A DNA stretch of 64,000 bases, from contig OY294068.1 in NCBI GenBank assembly GCA_958510875.1, positions 70,410,633-70,474,632 of the forward strand, given 5' to 3'. The translations under genes were made by a program, and so were the position numbers. Positions 34,725 through 46,990 of the stretch are shown in pieces. Each line of letters starts with the position of its first letter. Within the stretch, counting starts at the first letter, position 1. The DNA comes from Endomychus coccineus (Eukaryota; Arthropoda; Insecta; Coleoptera; Endomychidae). The notes beneath the pieces were generated by a model. It was not told where the DNA came from, made no database searches, and saw nothing but the letters and a program-made list of their open reading frames with translations.

Positions 34725-35018
34725 TTATTCATTCCCAAAATGTCGCTTGAATGGAACACTGTTGCTGCAGCCGCTTGTGTCTTGTGTGTAATTTAGTGAA
34801 CAAACAAAAAAAGGAAAAAGAAAAGGAGCTGTGGATATCGTCATTACATGAGCTTCGTATCTTCCTATAGGTTGCCATTGAAAGTTGTCCCTTTCCTTTT
34901 TAATTTCTTCAATAGGGATGTTACCGACAATATCGCACTTTAATAAATCTTGAATTTTATTCCTTTCATCTTGCTGGCCGTTTCTATCCCCATGATTTGT
35001 ATTTTTTATGTCCCACAA
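34725..35018 (-). pseudogene. Possible MADF-domain fragment
   Basis: The frame begins LWDIKNTNHGDRN and continues to EEIKKERDNFQ. This resembles the middle and end of MADF domains (W..K...Y.NR ... V.E.KK.WKN.RD.F), with the central helix shortened. MADF proteins are DNA-binding and common in insects, also inside transposons. The second half of the ORF has no resemblance. It sits next to a SINE, so a mobile origin is plausible. Confidence 0.3.
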
Positions 35019-35039
35019 AGGTTTGTTTTCGCAAACTCA

Positions 35040-35236
35040 AAAGTAACGTTGTAAGTTCACTCCATGTTTGCGTGTGTTAGAAGCACGGTCGACATTAACA
35101 TAAAATGAACACCAAGCAAGAAGTGACAGGTTCGCCCGCGCTGTGATGAGCCTCATCCACGGACCGAGGATTGAACGCACGGATCTCCACCGGCTACCTC
35201 CGGCAATATCCTTCCCACTGCGCGACCTGGCCTGTA
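35040..35236 (-). mobile_element. tRNA-derived SINE
   Basis: On the minus strand, starting near 35236, GGCCAGGTCGCGCAGTGGG matches an A-box (TRGCNNAGYNGG type). About 45 bases later TGCGTTCAATCC matches a B-box, the spacing of a tRNA gene promoter. The body that follows does not fold as a tRNA. This is the layout of a Pol III SINE. The tail and target duplication are not clear. Confidence 0.55.
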
Positions 35237-35741
35237 ATTGTAATATTATAGAATTCTAGAACACGAATCGAATAGGTATATTATATCGCCTATAATAAGG
35301 TTCAGTAACAAGTTCCAATTTTGACAGTGCTGGGAGGAAATAAAAATGAATGATTAATTATCAGTCTTGTAATATCCCTTTTATTAGAAATTAAGAGTCG
35401 CTCATCAGTCGCCGCTTGCAAACTTGTGCTTACGAGCTATAGTTGTCTTATGTTTACGAGAACGGCAATTTCCAGAGGGGTTAATGTTCATAATACTTCG
35501 TATAAACGACGATAATTTGGAATTCTGGTGGTATTCAAATTGAACATTGACTCGTCACAACACAGTAATGCATAGCCAAAATTTGAACATGATGGAGTGG
35601 TTTCCTAGGAATTTTCCTAATCTACGTTTCAAAACAGGCAAAAATATATTTCAACACATCCACGTGTATGCCGATTCTTTGGAATTATATTTAACGGCTT
35701 AAAATGTTGGGCGTTTAACCGATATGCATTTTCTACAAAGT

Positions 35742-36766
35742 GTTACTAACTACCTTCCAGCAACGGTAGGTTGGAAAATGAAATTTTTTTTCAACCAGGT
35801 CGTTTGCCGAACGTTAGCCGAGTATTGCCGTGCATTTTTTTTTGTTTGCCGAGGTTTTCCCGAGGAGAAAATTCGGGTATTCAAATCACCCCAGAGTAGG
35901 GAAATGTGGCATAAAACGTTATTATTATAGAAAAAAACCTATATAAATCGTTTGCCGGAGAATAGCCGAGTTCAATGATATAAGAATAATGAAAAAATAT
36001 ACCCAATTAAATTGGAAAATAGAAAAATGAAAATTGCATTGTAAAAACTCATTTTAAATTTCCCGCCTTTGCGTATAAAAATATTGTGTAAACCACAGAA
36101 ATATAAGCAATAAGATTCATTTCAGTGTTACGAAACGTAGAATCAAAAATTTGCAGGAGCACTGAACTGCAAAGAAAACAATCTAACAATATAATCAACT
36201 AAAATATCTATTCCAGAAATGTTGAAACATTTTAAAAAAATCTCCGAAAGAACCAAAAATCGACCAAATTGCGGCTTGCGCTTTTGAATAAGAACATGGA
36301 GCAAACCTTCATTAAAAATCGCCCATTTGGCGCAAAAGCTCCCAATCTGACATCACTGATAACAATACAAAATACTGTATTCCGCATTTCACTGGTTCCC
36401 TGTTTCAAAACTAGTATTTTTATACGCAAAGGCTCGAAATTTAAAATGCGTTTTCCTGAAGAAATTTTTATTTTTCTATTTTACAATTTAATTGGGAATA
36501 TTTTTTCATTATTCTTATATCATTGAACTCGGCTATTCTCCGGCAAACGATTTATATAGGTTTTTTCTATAATAATAACGTTTTATGCCACATTTCCCTA
36601 CTTTGGGGTATTTTGGACACCTGAATTGGAAAATTTGAGTTTTCTCCTCGGGAAAATCTCAACAAACGAAAAAAAATTGCACGGCAATACTCTGCTAACG
36701 TTCGGCAAACGACCTGGTTGAAAAAAAAATTCATTTTCCAACCTACCATTGCTGTAAGTTCGTTAC
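35742..36766. mobile_element. Foldback element of about 1.0 kb
   Basis: The left arm (from GTTACTAAC, including AACGGTAGGTTGG and the GTCGTTTGCCGAACG block) is repeated inverted in the right arm ending GTTCGTTAC at 36766. Arms are about 350 bp with roughly 10 percent differences by eye; a loop of about 320 bp lies at 36090-36410. No coding capacity. The outermost bases are less well matched, so the borders are approximate. It ends about 500 bp before the alpha-s-like start codon and may overlap its upstream region. Confidence 0.75.
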
Positions 36767-37290
36767 TCATAGAGTTGCGATTAAAGTTACCTTTCTCCAA
36801 CATAGAAATTGGCTCCTATTTCTATGTTTTCCAAATTATTTTGGTGAGTTTTTATGAAAAATCGTTTGTGGTTTATTACACTTACACAGAAAGATTTATG
36901 ATTAATGCACGGAATAATTTTGAGCCTGAGCTCCTGAGCATCGAGCTTGACTAACGTTAAATTAAAATGTTTCTTGTCAATTGTCAATAATCCTGACTTT
37001 TCCTGACCTAAATTTAGTCTGAAAATTTAATAAATAAAATTTAACCAAATTCTGAGAGCTATGCAATGTAGTCGCCTCAACTGGATTTTCGATTGTACAT
37101 AGCCGTCTCCTAACAAAAATAAAGAATATTGATGTATACATAGATAGGTTTTGTAGTAACCTTACTGTATATTTAAATAAATGGGTACGTACAAATCACC
37201 TGTGAGAGAATTATGTTGAGTGAAATGATCCGTAGGTTTAATGAAACCACATAATGTAACATGACAGAAACGGCATTCCACTGCAGCTGT

Positions 37291-37554
37291 ATGTTTCCAC
37301 TTTTGCCATGTTTTCATCCAACATCCACCGATGATATAATAGGGAAACAAAGAAGTGATGAAATAGATAGACAACTAGGCCGAGAAAGAAAGGAATTCCA
37401 GAAAGCACATCGGCTTTTGCTATTAGGTGCTGGGGAATCTGGAAAATCTACAATCATAAAACAGATGTACTTGATTCATGTGAAGAATTTTTCAGAAACC
37501 ATGAGAAGAGAAAAGAGATCTGATATTAGAAACAATCTAGTCGAAGCTATTGTT
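37291..37554 (+). CDS. G-protein alpha-s-like subunit (diverged paralog), exon 1
   Basis: 88 codons from ATG 37291, ending IVEAIV-type at donor GTT|GTGAGT. The P-loop GAGESGKST is intact, flanked by [20 protein letters not shown] as in alpha-s. From this ATG the leader to the DD pair is 13 residues, exactly as in the canonical gene at 63130, but it reads MFPLLPCF instead of MGCFGN. Gly2 and Cys3, the lipidation residues of alpha-s, are therefore missing, and a Cys at position 7 is the nearest substitute. An in-frame ATG at 37261 would add ten residues with a CSC motif. The N-terminal helix ([15 protein letters not shown]), which binds G beta-gamma, is recognisable. Confidence 0.9.
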
Positions 37555-38407
37555 GTGAGTACTAATAAAACTCCTTTCATGTAGTTTACTTCAAATATGA
37601 CGAGAGCTCCAAAAATAATTTTAAAATAATGAATTGAAGTCTTTAATTCATGACTCATGACATTTTGTTTGGTAACCTTACCATGTTAGATTCATGAATG
37701 CATGTATACTTTTTTAGATAAATATGCTATTTTCTCACATAATGCAATATACGAACCATCAACATTGAAAAGCTTAAGTGTGGCCAAGTATCGAAGACAG
37801 GTGTAATTTCAGAATGAATGTACAGAAACATGCAAACACTCCTGCAATAATATGCCCAGAAAATTTGATTCCTAACCCTTAATTTTGTGATAATGTATAG
37901 TATTTATTGATATTATGCTTGCATATACTCGTATATTCCTATGAGTCTCAGAATTTATATTATTTGCATTAAAAACAAAATAATGGTTATTTCTTTAACT
38001 AGGCAGCAAAGTGGTAGATTCACTGTCGAGACTGGTAGTTCATAGCCGAGCATAGCAAGGCTAGGAATTCAGCCAAGGCAGCAATTTGCTTTGCTGCTGA
38101 ATTGAACATATAATTGATTGCTTAAAAATGCCAAATATGCCAAGGAGATCAATAATTTTCCTGCCTAGGTAGAAAAAGTGATTCTTACTTCTTGATATTT
38201 GTTTGCAGAATTAGTATTCTAGTGACAATCGGCGAAAAAATAAGAATTCAAAAATTTATTCTTTCAACAAACTCCAATGTTGGAAATAATGGAAATAACG
38301 TTTTATAATGTCAGTGCAACAGAAAAGTGCTTTAATAGAAATTAATGTTTAGCAGTTTACATATTTATTTTTGTATAGTATTATAAAAGTGAAATATTAC
38401 TTTTCAG

Positions 38408-38569
38408 AGTATAATTACAGCAATGCAAAAATTGCAACCTGCTGTTAAACTAGAGCATTCTGAAAATCAACATAGAGTAGATTATATTTTGCAACATGCA
38501 CAAGATAAAATTATATTACTTGAGTTTTATGAACATACTAAAGTTTTATGGAAGGATAAAGGTATTCTG
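38408..38569 (+). CDS. G-protein alpha-s-like subunit, exon 2 (helical domain)
   Basis: 54 codons between TTTTCAG and CTG|GTGAGT, phase 0 at both ends. It encodes the helical domain: ITAMQKLQPAVKLEHSENQ and later EFYEHTKVLWKDKG, matching alpha-s ITGAM...P.VQLENPENQ and EFYEHTKALWQDEG. The middle is the most diverged part (VASQPDFDYPP is replaced by HAQDKIILL). The exon is intact. Confidence 0.9.
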
Positions 38570-39840
38570 GTGAGTAAAACAACTATATTTAATTTGGACT
38601 AGAAAATGATAATTCCATTTTTATTTTGGAATATCTATCTAGCTCAATTCTCTCAGTTAAATGAAAATTCTTTTACTTACTTTTATAATGGATGAAAATA
38701 ATTGGATTGAGTTGAGTAGTCCTTCACTTTGTGATATTCCATTTTCAAGAATTAAAACTAATTACTTTGTTAAATATCATTACAACTGTTGATAGAATTT
38801 GAAACTTCTTATTTGATTACCATTTTACTACTGAAGTGCAAAAGGGATTATGGTATATACACAATTGAAGAATACAAATATTCATAGTATTGTTAATAAG
38901 AATTTAATTTTACGTTTCAAACAGATTGGAGTTTTGTCAGTTTGGTATGTAATAAATAAAGTTATAAAAACAAAAACATCCATTGATAATAATGGTATAG
39001 TGATAAAATATTCTCAAATTTCAAGTAAACATCAAACAAATCCACAAATCCTATAATAAATAATTTTAAACAAGATAATATAACACTGACAATTTTTTTA
39101 TAACTAGTAACAGAAAGTGAAATCAGATCTGTAACAAATAGCTATAAAAAATACCAGTGCTGCAGGTTTTTATGGTTACAATCATCAAATAGTGTTCATC
39201 ATACATATGTACCTTTTTGTCATATTATTAATGAATGCTTTGTTCAAAGTGCTTTCCATAATACACTCAAATTGTCAAAGATATTATGTCTTTAAAAAAG
39301 GACATCCAAAGCAACTATCAAATTACAGGAATATTGTCATGTTTCTCAAAAATTATAGAAAAAATTTCACAAGTAGAATATGGTTATTAACATAAAAAAT
39401 CTACAATAACGGATTGTTGAATGTGACAAGAATTTAGATCAATTTCATTGAACTAAAGGATTTGTGTCAAAAAATTAATTATAGAAATCAACTTTAATCG
39501 AGGTTGATACCCAGATACTATTCATTTATAATGAGAATAGGAATATTTCTTGGTTTTTACTAACACGATTTTATTTCTTCTAATAATAATAATAACAATA
39601 ACTAGAGTTTAGATTATTATCGCTTCATTAACCAGTGGTTTTCGTTTACAATCACAGTTATTATTGATCCAATAAAGCAAGAAGGCCTCTTATCTTCCTG
39701 CAATAAATTGTTAGTTAAAAGAAAGAAAAATTCATGTTTTCATTATGTTATTGAACTATCACAAAGTAACGGCTTCATCCATCAAATACTATTCATTATA
39801 AGAGAATAACGTAAACGAGTAACACTAATTTGATTTTCAG

Positions 39841-40019
39841 GCAGCTTTTGATAGAAGCAATGAATATCAATTGATAGATAGCGCACAATATTTTTTAGAT
39901 AAAGTGCATTTAATTCGTTCAGAGAATTATGTACCTAGTGAACAAGATATTCTAAGATGTCGTGTATTAACAAGAGAGATAAACGAATTAGAATTTCAAG
40001 TGAACAATGTGAAATTTCG
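39841..40019 (+). CDS. G-protein alpha-s-like subunit, exon 3 (switch I)
   Basis: 179 nt between GATTTTCAG and CG|GTAAGT, ending after two bases of an Arg codon. It encodes [17 protein letters not shown] and then DILRCRVLT. The second Arg is the residue ADP-ribosylated by cholera toxin in alpha-s (Arg201) and the Thr binds magnesium. Just after, SGIFETKF of alpha-s is changed to REINELEF, a substantial change in switch I. The splice position agrees with the next exon. Confidence 0.9.
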
Positions 40020-40056
40020 GTAAGTTGATTAATTTTTTATGTAGAATTGACGTAGA

Positions 40057-40886
40057 TGTATATTGACGATATTCCTTTGTGATACTTTTACAATATCCAT
40101 TTGCGAGAATACGTTGGGTATTATGAAACTAAATGAAGCATCTTGAATTGGTGTGTAAGAAATCAAAAATGTAAGTTCATATTTCACAGTCATAGAAATT
40201 ATATTATGCAGCTTAGATTCAACGATCGGTCTCCGGGCTCCAAGTCCTCAAGGAGCTACTGGGTAGACAGTGGCTCTCGGTCTGGCGTAGTTCCCCCGGC
40301 ATGAGGCAAGCGAAACTCCACATTAGGGAGTTCTCGCCTAAACTCTCTAAAACCCTACTCTCTATAAGCAGGAGAGACCTAAGACTGGTGACAGGACTCC
40401 TCACAGGACACTGTCATCTGAATAAACATCTGCACACAATGGGCATTGTCAAAGACCCAGCTTGTAGTAGATGTGGAGAGGCGGATGAAACTGCCTCTCA
40501 CATCCCAGCAGAATGTCAAGCATTGGCTTCTCTTAGGTTACAACACCTCGACAACACACATTTGCTGCTTGAAGCCATAAGAGATATCAGTCCATGCAAC
40601 ATTTTAGCCTTCGGCCTGCTGGACTCATTTTTGTATCAGGGGGCGCACAATGGACTCAATCAAGCGGTCTAAGTGCTCCGGACTTGTCCGCCCCCGTTTT
40701 GATTGATTAAAGTAGAAGATTGTATATTGATGATATTCCCGTGTCATACTTTTACAATATCAATTTCTGAGAATATATTGGGTATTATGAAACTAAATGA
40801 AGCATCCTGAATTGGTGTGTAAGAAATCGAAAAATATTAGTTCATATTTCACAGTCATAGAAGTTATATTATGCAGCTTAAATCTA
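40057..40886 (+). repeat. Direct repeats of about 160 bp flanking a LINE fragment
   Basis: 40057-40213 and about 40721-40886 share TTTACAATAT, TGGGTATTATGAAAC and TTCATATTTCACAGTCATAG in order, with roughly 10 percent differences by eye. Between them is only LINE sequence. Either this is an exceptionally long target duplication or a local segmental duplication with the LINE inside. Confidence 0.75.
40214..40720 (+). pseudogene. LINE ORF2 C-terminal fragment (RNase H/zinc-knuckle tail)
   Basis: The frame around 40290-40672 encodes RQAKLHIREFSPKLSKTLL, then LLTGHCHLNKHLHTMGI and DPACSRCGEADETASHIPAEC. This is the C-terminal RNase H end and CCHC-like knuckle typical of I, R1 and jockey-group LINEs (LLTGHx-L...HL...G..., C..C.......H....C). 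It stops at 40670-40672 (TAA). No RT remains, so it is a 5'-truncated insertion. Confidence 0.75.
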
Positions 40887-41689
40887 CCACTACTGACTGA
40901 ACTAGTGATAGAAATAATCAAGATATGAAAATCAATTTTGTAGATTATTGAAATATCTCGATTCAATCGAGAGTGCTTTCAGAAATTAGTAAGTACTAAA
41001 ATTTATTGTTTATTAGAATTTAGACTTCCATTTTCAATAAAAATTGATCCAATCGGGCTCAAATTGTTGTAGTTAGACTTTTTTCTTTGATTTATTTTCT
41101 AGAACAATTTATTTAAAAGTCCTTAGTGGACAAATTGAATATTTGGACGATCAAATGTCGTATCAGAAATTTGAAAAAGTTTCTCAAAAACCCATATTTT
41201 GATCCAAGATCTATCGTGATCCGATGAGTAGAACCCAAGATATCGTACCGGATGGGTTTGTAGCAATGAATCCGTCTTTTCAATTGTTTCCAACAAAACT
41301 TGGTTTAATGTGAAGAGTAAAGCTGTACTAGCTTGAGTTCAAAATATGTTACCACATTTTTGATTATATCGATAGATATGGACAATTTAAGAAAGGTGCT
41401 TGAAAACTATACAATGTGTTTCAGTTTTTTCGTTCATAACATCGCAAAACGATAGAACTTCTAAAAATAATAGGGGTCTTTCATATAAAATTTTTCTCTA
41501 AATCACTTCGTTTCCGAGATACAGGGTGTTAAAGTTTTGAAATATTATTACATTTTCTTCATTATCTTCTAAACAAATGAAGATTTTCAGTTCAGACTTG
41601 GTAAGCATCAGTTTTACTGATATCGACATAGATTTCTCAACGACCTTCTTGTTCGAATTAACATATTATTAGTGATTTCACCACAAGCA

Positions 41690-42480
41690 TGCAACTGGAC
41701 CACCTCTACTAATCCATCCTTCACCGTACTTGCTTTTAGCTATTCTCGTACTTGTCTGCCAAAATGAGCAGGACAGCCATCCAATTGTATCCATGTATTT
41801 GTTCCTTCATTGTGTGGTGTCTTCGTGATTAGTTCCCTAAGATTCTAAAAATGCAGCGGCCGTTAGTCTGTCTGGTAAAACGTATGGGCCAAAAATATTG
41901 TTTTTATAAATGCCAAGCTAGACATTGACATTGAATTCTTCTTGAAATTTCCTATATCTTGTACCATGATGGGTTATCATTTTCCCATAAGAAACTGAAC
42001 AACAAAGAAAACTTATTCCAGCAAATATTGTAGATAGATGAAGCACATTTTAGACGAACGTGGATTTATTGATTTTCACAATTTACGTTTATGGGCAAAT
42101 GAAAACATGGTACAAGATCTAGGAATTTTCAAGAAAAATTCAGTGTCAATGTCTGGGTTGGCATTTACAAAAACAATATTTTTGGCCCATACGTTTTACC
42201 AGACAGACTAACAGCCGCTGCATTTTTAGAATTTTTGGAAACTAATCACAAAGACACCACACAATGAGCAGTGGAGAATGGCTAAATAGGAAGTATGGTG
42301 AAAGATGGATTGGTAGAGGTGGTCCAGTTGCATGGCCTCCTCGATCACCTGACCTAAATCCTCTGGACTTTTTTGCTTGGGGTTATTTAAAAGATGAAGT
42401 TTGTGCCACGCCGTTTCATAATAGAGAAGTGCTACTAGTGGTTTTAGTTATTGGAAACGCGCGATTATTCGACATTACTA
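41690..42480. pseudogene. Inverted pair of DUF4817/DDE_3-type transposase fragments
   Basis: The plus copy (42010-42450) has DEAHFRRTWIY (first catalytic Asp), FGPYVLPDRLT, and WPPRSPDLNPLDFFAWGYLK near the catalytic Glu/Asp end. The minus copy (41995 down to 41690) repeats FGPYVLPDRLTAA and also keeps QLDGCPAHFGRQVR (second Asp), which the plus copy has lost. Both are full of stops. The sequence PDLNPLDFFAWGYLK is typical of Tc1/mariner-superfamily transposases that carry an N-terminal DUF4817 domain in insects. Confidence 0.75.
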
Positions 42481-45400
42481 CTTGGATTTAGATTTTTCTT
42501 TCGGTCGTACACGACACGACACAACTTTTGATGAGAATAATCGATTCGAGATCGACATATGTGATATATTGAACAACTACTGAAACTGAACCACATGGGT
42601 ATAAAATAAAACAAATTCACAAATACATAAGACATTATAAATCGTAAAGTATCTAAATGATAAACTTAAAACTACTAAATTAGCAGATTGCTGAAATATC
42701 TGGATTATTCCCATAACTAGTCTGAACATCAAGGAGGTAATAACAATTACACCTATGAAAATAAGGATAAACAATAATTGGCGCACGAGCGTGTAAAAGG
42801 GTATAAGTCGAATTTTTGACTAATAGACATAAGTACACTATCAGATTGAAAACAACATTTTGTTTACCTGTGCAAATAGATATAATTCTCTGTGTCTTCT
42901 ACTTTGTATGCTAGATAAGTGAAATTAGAATTTAAGTCATTACATGATATTTGAGTATTGGACAAAGGAATATAAATGAATATATATCTGGGCTGTAATA
43001 TTATAAGTAGGCAAATGTTTGTGTGTATATAGGTACAACTCGACTTATATCCCTCTGCCTTTTTATTCAAAAAATAGACTCCACATACCTTGAAATTATC
43101 ATTGACTTATGGCCTTTTATGCATGACACATAAACAAAAATATTGAAACAATAACTGCATGTGGATGAAGGAATACTCAATGGAAAAATTTAATCGGAAC
43201 AGTATGCAAAGAACATACCACACGGAGAATGAAATGCAAAAATAGAATTGATAAATAATGGAACTAGAAAAAAGATATTTGAAAAATATTGGCCAATGGG
43301 AAAATTTGACAAACGGGTCTCTTATACCGTTAGTTTGGTACAAGGAGAACTTACAAAGATTGCAAAAGTTAAAGTCAATGACAGTTAATGATTACAATAT
43401 CTAAAGTTTGTTTTTTGAAAACTTATGACGAAACTCCAAAATTTTCGATAAATAATGTTTTCCACAATAAAAATGCGTGAGTAGCGGATATAACGCACCG
43501 CGACCAACGAAGAAAACATGAATCAAAAAACAAAAGGTGTTGTACCCTATACTCTGACACTAGTGCCACTAATGCAGGACAGAATAAAAGTGGTTACATG
43601 TGTCTAGTGTTCACACACATACACATACAGTGCTAATCTGCAAGAATATTGAATAGAATATAAATTACCTATGAGACACATATGGAATATGACATTGACC
43701 ATTCAATTCGAAAAGGAAAAGCACAATACTCCCAGTTCTTTTAGGGATTGGATGCAGCTGAAGCAAATTTGTGGAAGAAAAATCTTCTTTAAAATGGAAG
43801 AAATGACTGGAGAAGTTTTTTGGACTTTGCTCTACTTTTTAAAACATTCATTCAGCAAAAATGGTTGATACGGATGGGGACCAGATCGTTTGGAGGAATA
43901 TAAAAAGGTTTCCTTATACGAATGATTGTGAGATTGTAAAATATGTAACGACGCTTGATCCAGGTGCACCTTTCAAGAAAATAAATTCAAGGTCTTTAAA
44001 GGCCCAGTACCTATCGGCGCTAAAAAAAAGAATCTCATAGAGCTACTGACTCATTGATCCAAAATTTCACGCGTTTCATAGCCTTTCCTCAAAGAGTTAT
44101 GTCGACATCGTACTTCCGAACATTTACGAAAGTTCTGATGAAGATTGATTAATGTCGGCACTAACTGGACAAGGAGTCTCTGATGACGGGTATAAGTGGA
44201 AAAGTTTATTGTGAAAAGAGGGATAAGTTTAATTTTTTTCGTTATTATTTGCACTATAATTTCGTTGGGTAGTATACAGTTTTTATCAGTTATAAAATTC
44301 TATAATATTACAATTTCATTAATATTTCTATTTGCGGTGTACATCCGTTCACCCGCGCATGCCCCAATTACTATAGACAAAACACTTTTTGAATACTTCT
44401 TAATTCTCAACCCACGTAAAACCCGTGAAGCCGCGTCCAATGACTGATCTATCATCTATAAAAAAAATATGTATGAGTTACAAAATGAGCAATTTTAGAC
44501 TAGCATTATTTTTGGGACCACAATCAACAACATTTATTGTGCTCATTACAAAGTTCCTTAAATTCCGTATAATTTTAAAGAATATTGATAATTTTGAACC
44601 GATCTGTTACTTTTGTAGTATGTGTGAAGGCTTTATTAGCCCTTAAGGTTCGTTGGGATTCGTAGGGTTAGAATTTATAGGAGGGTTTCTAACGACATCT
44701 TTAATAACTCACGTTATACACTAAATAACACTTAAAACTAGCAATGCAATAATTAGTTGTCACATTATTGACCAAGATACTAGCGACGTTAATGATTTTC
44801 GAATCAATCTTCGAATATGACTGAATTACTGTAGCATTAATTATCTGCCTATAAATGCTTTATTGTTGTATGTTCTTTCCAACCACTGGGGAAAAGTCGA
44901 TTATTATCCAACATCAATTATTCAATCTCTAAAATTCGAATTCCTTATACTATTATTATTATTATAAATTTTGGATTTGCATATGTTCCGATGTTAATAG
45001 CTTATCGCGAGCTTTTTCACATGGTCGTTGAAATTGAGATTTAAAGTTATTTCTTATTATTATTATTATTTTCTCATTATTATTGTCCATGAAGTTTGAT
45101 TGTCATGTCTGTATTTCGTTGTCCAATGTTTTACTATTTCTATTTATATTTATGACTTTCTCTTCTTAGAGCCCATCATCTGCAAGTTTGGCATGTTAAT
45201 CATACAATTCTATATTGTATACATAATATAATTGTTAAATATCTCTGCAACGACGTAATCTGGGCCGACGTGCATCGAAAACCTAGACTTGCACTATTTT
45301 AATCCTTACATTCAATTGCTAACATTTATAGTTCTTCACGATACCCTTGGGATGAACGCGGATCGAAGATATAGTCTTATGTGGATTAATCTTTCCTCCT

Positions 45401-46316
45401 TCCATATACATCTCTACATCTCCACGGTGCACTTGTGCGAACGCAGATCGGGAATTTATTCTTCAAATATTTCATTCATTCTTCATTGCGCTGTTATAAT
45501 AATAATTATTTTTTTTTTGTCATTCCTTTGTTCTTCTTAACTCATCTCATAACTTTTCAGACAGGAATTAACTGGTCATCTTGGTTGGACATTCCAAAAG
45601 TTCGATAACTCTGGGGTGATCAATCAACTACTGTTTGTACTTTCACCCTCAAAATGCTTTCACTTGGTTGTGTAGCTTTATTTCCTTGCTTTCGTCACCA
45701 CATACACTATTTTAATACGTATATTCAACGTTAGTAATTGTACAAAATGTGTAGTCAATACAAATCTCAATTATTATGTATTGTGACTTTGTTTTTTATA
45801 TATCTGAATTATTTATTTCTTACCTTAACCATTCTATGAGGGTTATTGCTTTTAAATTTTGAAAATTGTGCACTGAATTTAGTGTAACGTTTAATTTTTG
45901 AGATATAATTATAATTGATTTGAAAAAATCAATCTAACCATCGTTATTTAACCTGTTATGGGTTATCCGTAGATTACTAATGAATTAAATCTCGAAATTC
46001 GATCTTAAGAAGGGTTTGCATGTTCCAGAAAATCTCATACTGAACCAACTTAAAGTTTAGAAAATATACCTTAAGTACTTTATTTTGAGTTTGAAAAATA
46101 AAGCGAACTGAATTATTCAATTAACTCATGAAAATATGATTGAGATTCACCCTTATGTGCGCTAGTAGAGGAGGTAATGAATATTTCTTTAAATATTCTA
46201 AGACAATCAAAGGGTTCATGCTAACTATTGGAATTGTTCTTTCCAAAATCTTGTAAATAAAAACTTAAGGATACAAATGTGGCAACCTACATCATTACTT
46301 TAATTTATAATTGCAG

Positions 46317-46567
46317 GATGATAGATGTTGGAGGTCAAAGAGAAGAGAGATGTAAATGGTTTCTGTGTTTTAATGATGTTACTGCCATTATTTTTGTAGC
46401 AGATTGTAGTTCGTATGATATGGTGTTGCGAGAAGATTATTCTAAAAACAGGCTTAGGGAAAGTTTGGATTTATTCAAAGTAGTGTGGAACAATAGATGG
46501 CTTAAAACAATCTCAATTATATTATTTTTGAATAAACAAGACGTGTTTTCAAAAAAAATTCTCTCAG
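46317..46567 (+). CDS. G-protein alpha-s-like subunit, exon 4 (switch II and NKQD)
   Basis: 251 nt between ATTGCAG and TCAG|GTATGA. It encodes [13 protein letters not shown] with the catalytic Gln of DVGGQ kept, [30 protein letters not shown] (guanine-specific NKQD) and SKKILSG. By eye against alpha-s, RDERRKWIQCFN has become [12 protein letters not shown]. The Gln next to CFN, which in bovine alpha-s (Gln236) contacts adenylyl cyclase, is Leu here, while the following Asn and the WNNRW segment are kept. The GTPase chemistry should be intact. Confidence 0.92.
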
Positions 46568-46597
46568 GTATGAATTAAATTTTTTTGCTTTCGTCTA

Positions 46598-46990
46598 AGC
46601 ATAGCAACGGGTGTCGGAAATTTGACCGAGAGAAAAATGATAGAAATTTCATAGAACTCTTTTGATCGAAAAACAGAAGATATATATAATAAACTTTTCA
46701 AAGAAAGTACATTTGATCAAATATTTTATGGTAGGAAATACATTTGACAGAAACATAAATTATAGAAAATTCAATTGATAGGAGCAGTATTTAATAGAAA
46801 ATACATTTAATAGAATCAATTTTTGATTGTTAAAAAATAACATAACCTAACCTAACATTTTTATATTAAGGAGAAATTCGATACTGTTAGGTTATGTTAT
46901 GTTATGTATTAACAAATACATATTATCAAATAAACTTCTGATCAAAAGATTTCTATGAAATTGTCTCTCGATCACCCCATAGCAATACCG
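46598..46990. mobile_element. Small foldback/MITE just after exon 4
   Basis: An arm near 46620-46668 (GACCGAGAGA ... ATTTCATAGAA ... CTTTTGATC) is repeated inverted at 46938-46975. The outer bases CATAGCAACGGGTG and CACCCCATAGCAAT partly match inverted as well. The interior has repeated TTTGATC/TTTGACAG wording and a TAACCTAACC hairpin near 46840-46915. Borders are approximate. Confidence 0.5.

Larger units (their letters stand above)
26666..35030. other. Long intergenic stretch, almost without features
   Basis: AT-rich, no ORF with family resemblance on either strand. Small items only: a roughly 50-bp direct repeat (GAATGCAAATATTGTAATC) at about 26813 and 26896, a possible RFX site at 28228, a stem-loop at 28052-28109 and a hammerhead-like motif at 33550-33590, listed separately. 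It separates the transposon cluster from the alpha-s-like gene and may hold its distal regulatory DNA. Confidence 0.5.
40020..46316 (+). other. Intron 3 of the alpha-s-like gene
   Basis: 6.3 kb. It contains a LINE RNase H fragment between long direct repeats (40057-40886) and an inverted pair of DUF4817-type transposase pieces (41690-42480). 42500-46300 is AT-rich with no supported gene; trinucleotide ATT runs lie near 45055-45090. Confidence 0.6.

Noticed and set aside
35040..35236. tRNA gene
   Set aside because: A- and B-box-like motifs are present but there is no cloverleaf or acceptor stem; better explained as a SINE.
43861..44040. ORF of 59 codons (MVDTDGDQIVWRN...)
   Set aside because: Reads somewhat protein-like but is short, isolated in an intron and matches no family I recognise.
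46840..46915. CCTAACCTAAC and TTAGG-like wording, possible interstitial telomere repeat
   Set aside because: Only about two units, mixed with ACATAAC, and forming a hairpin inside a foldback; not a telomeric array.
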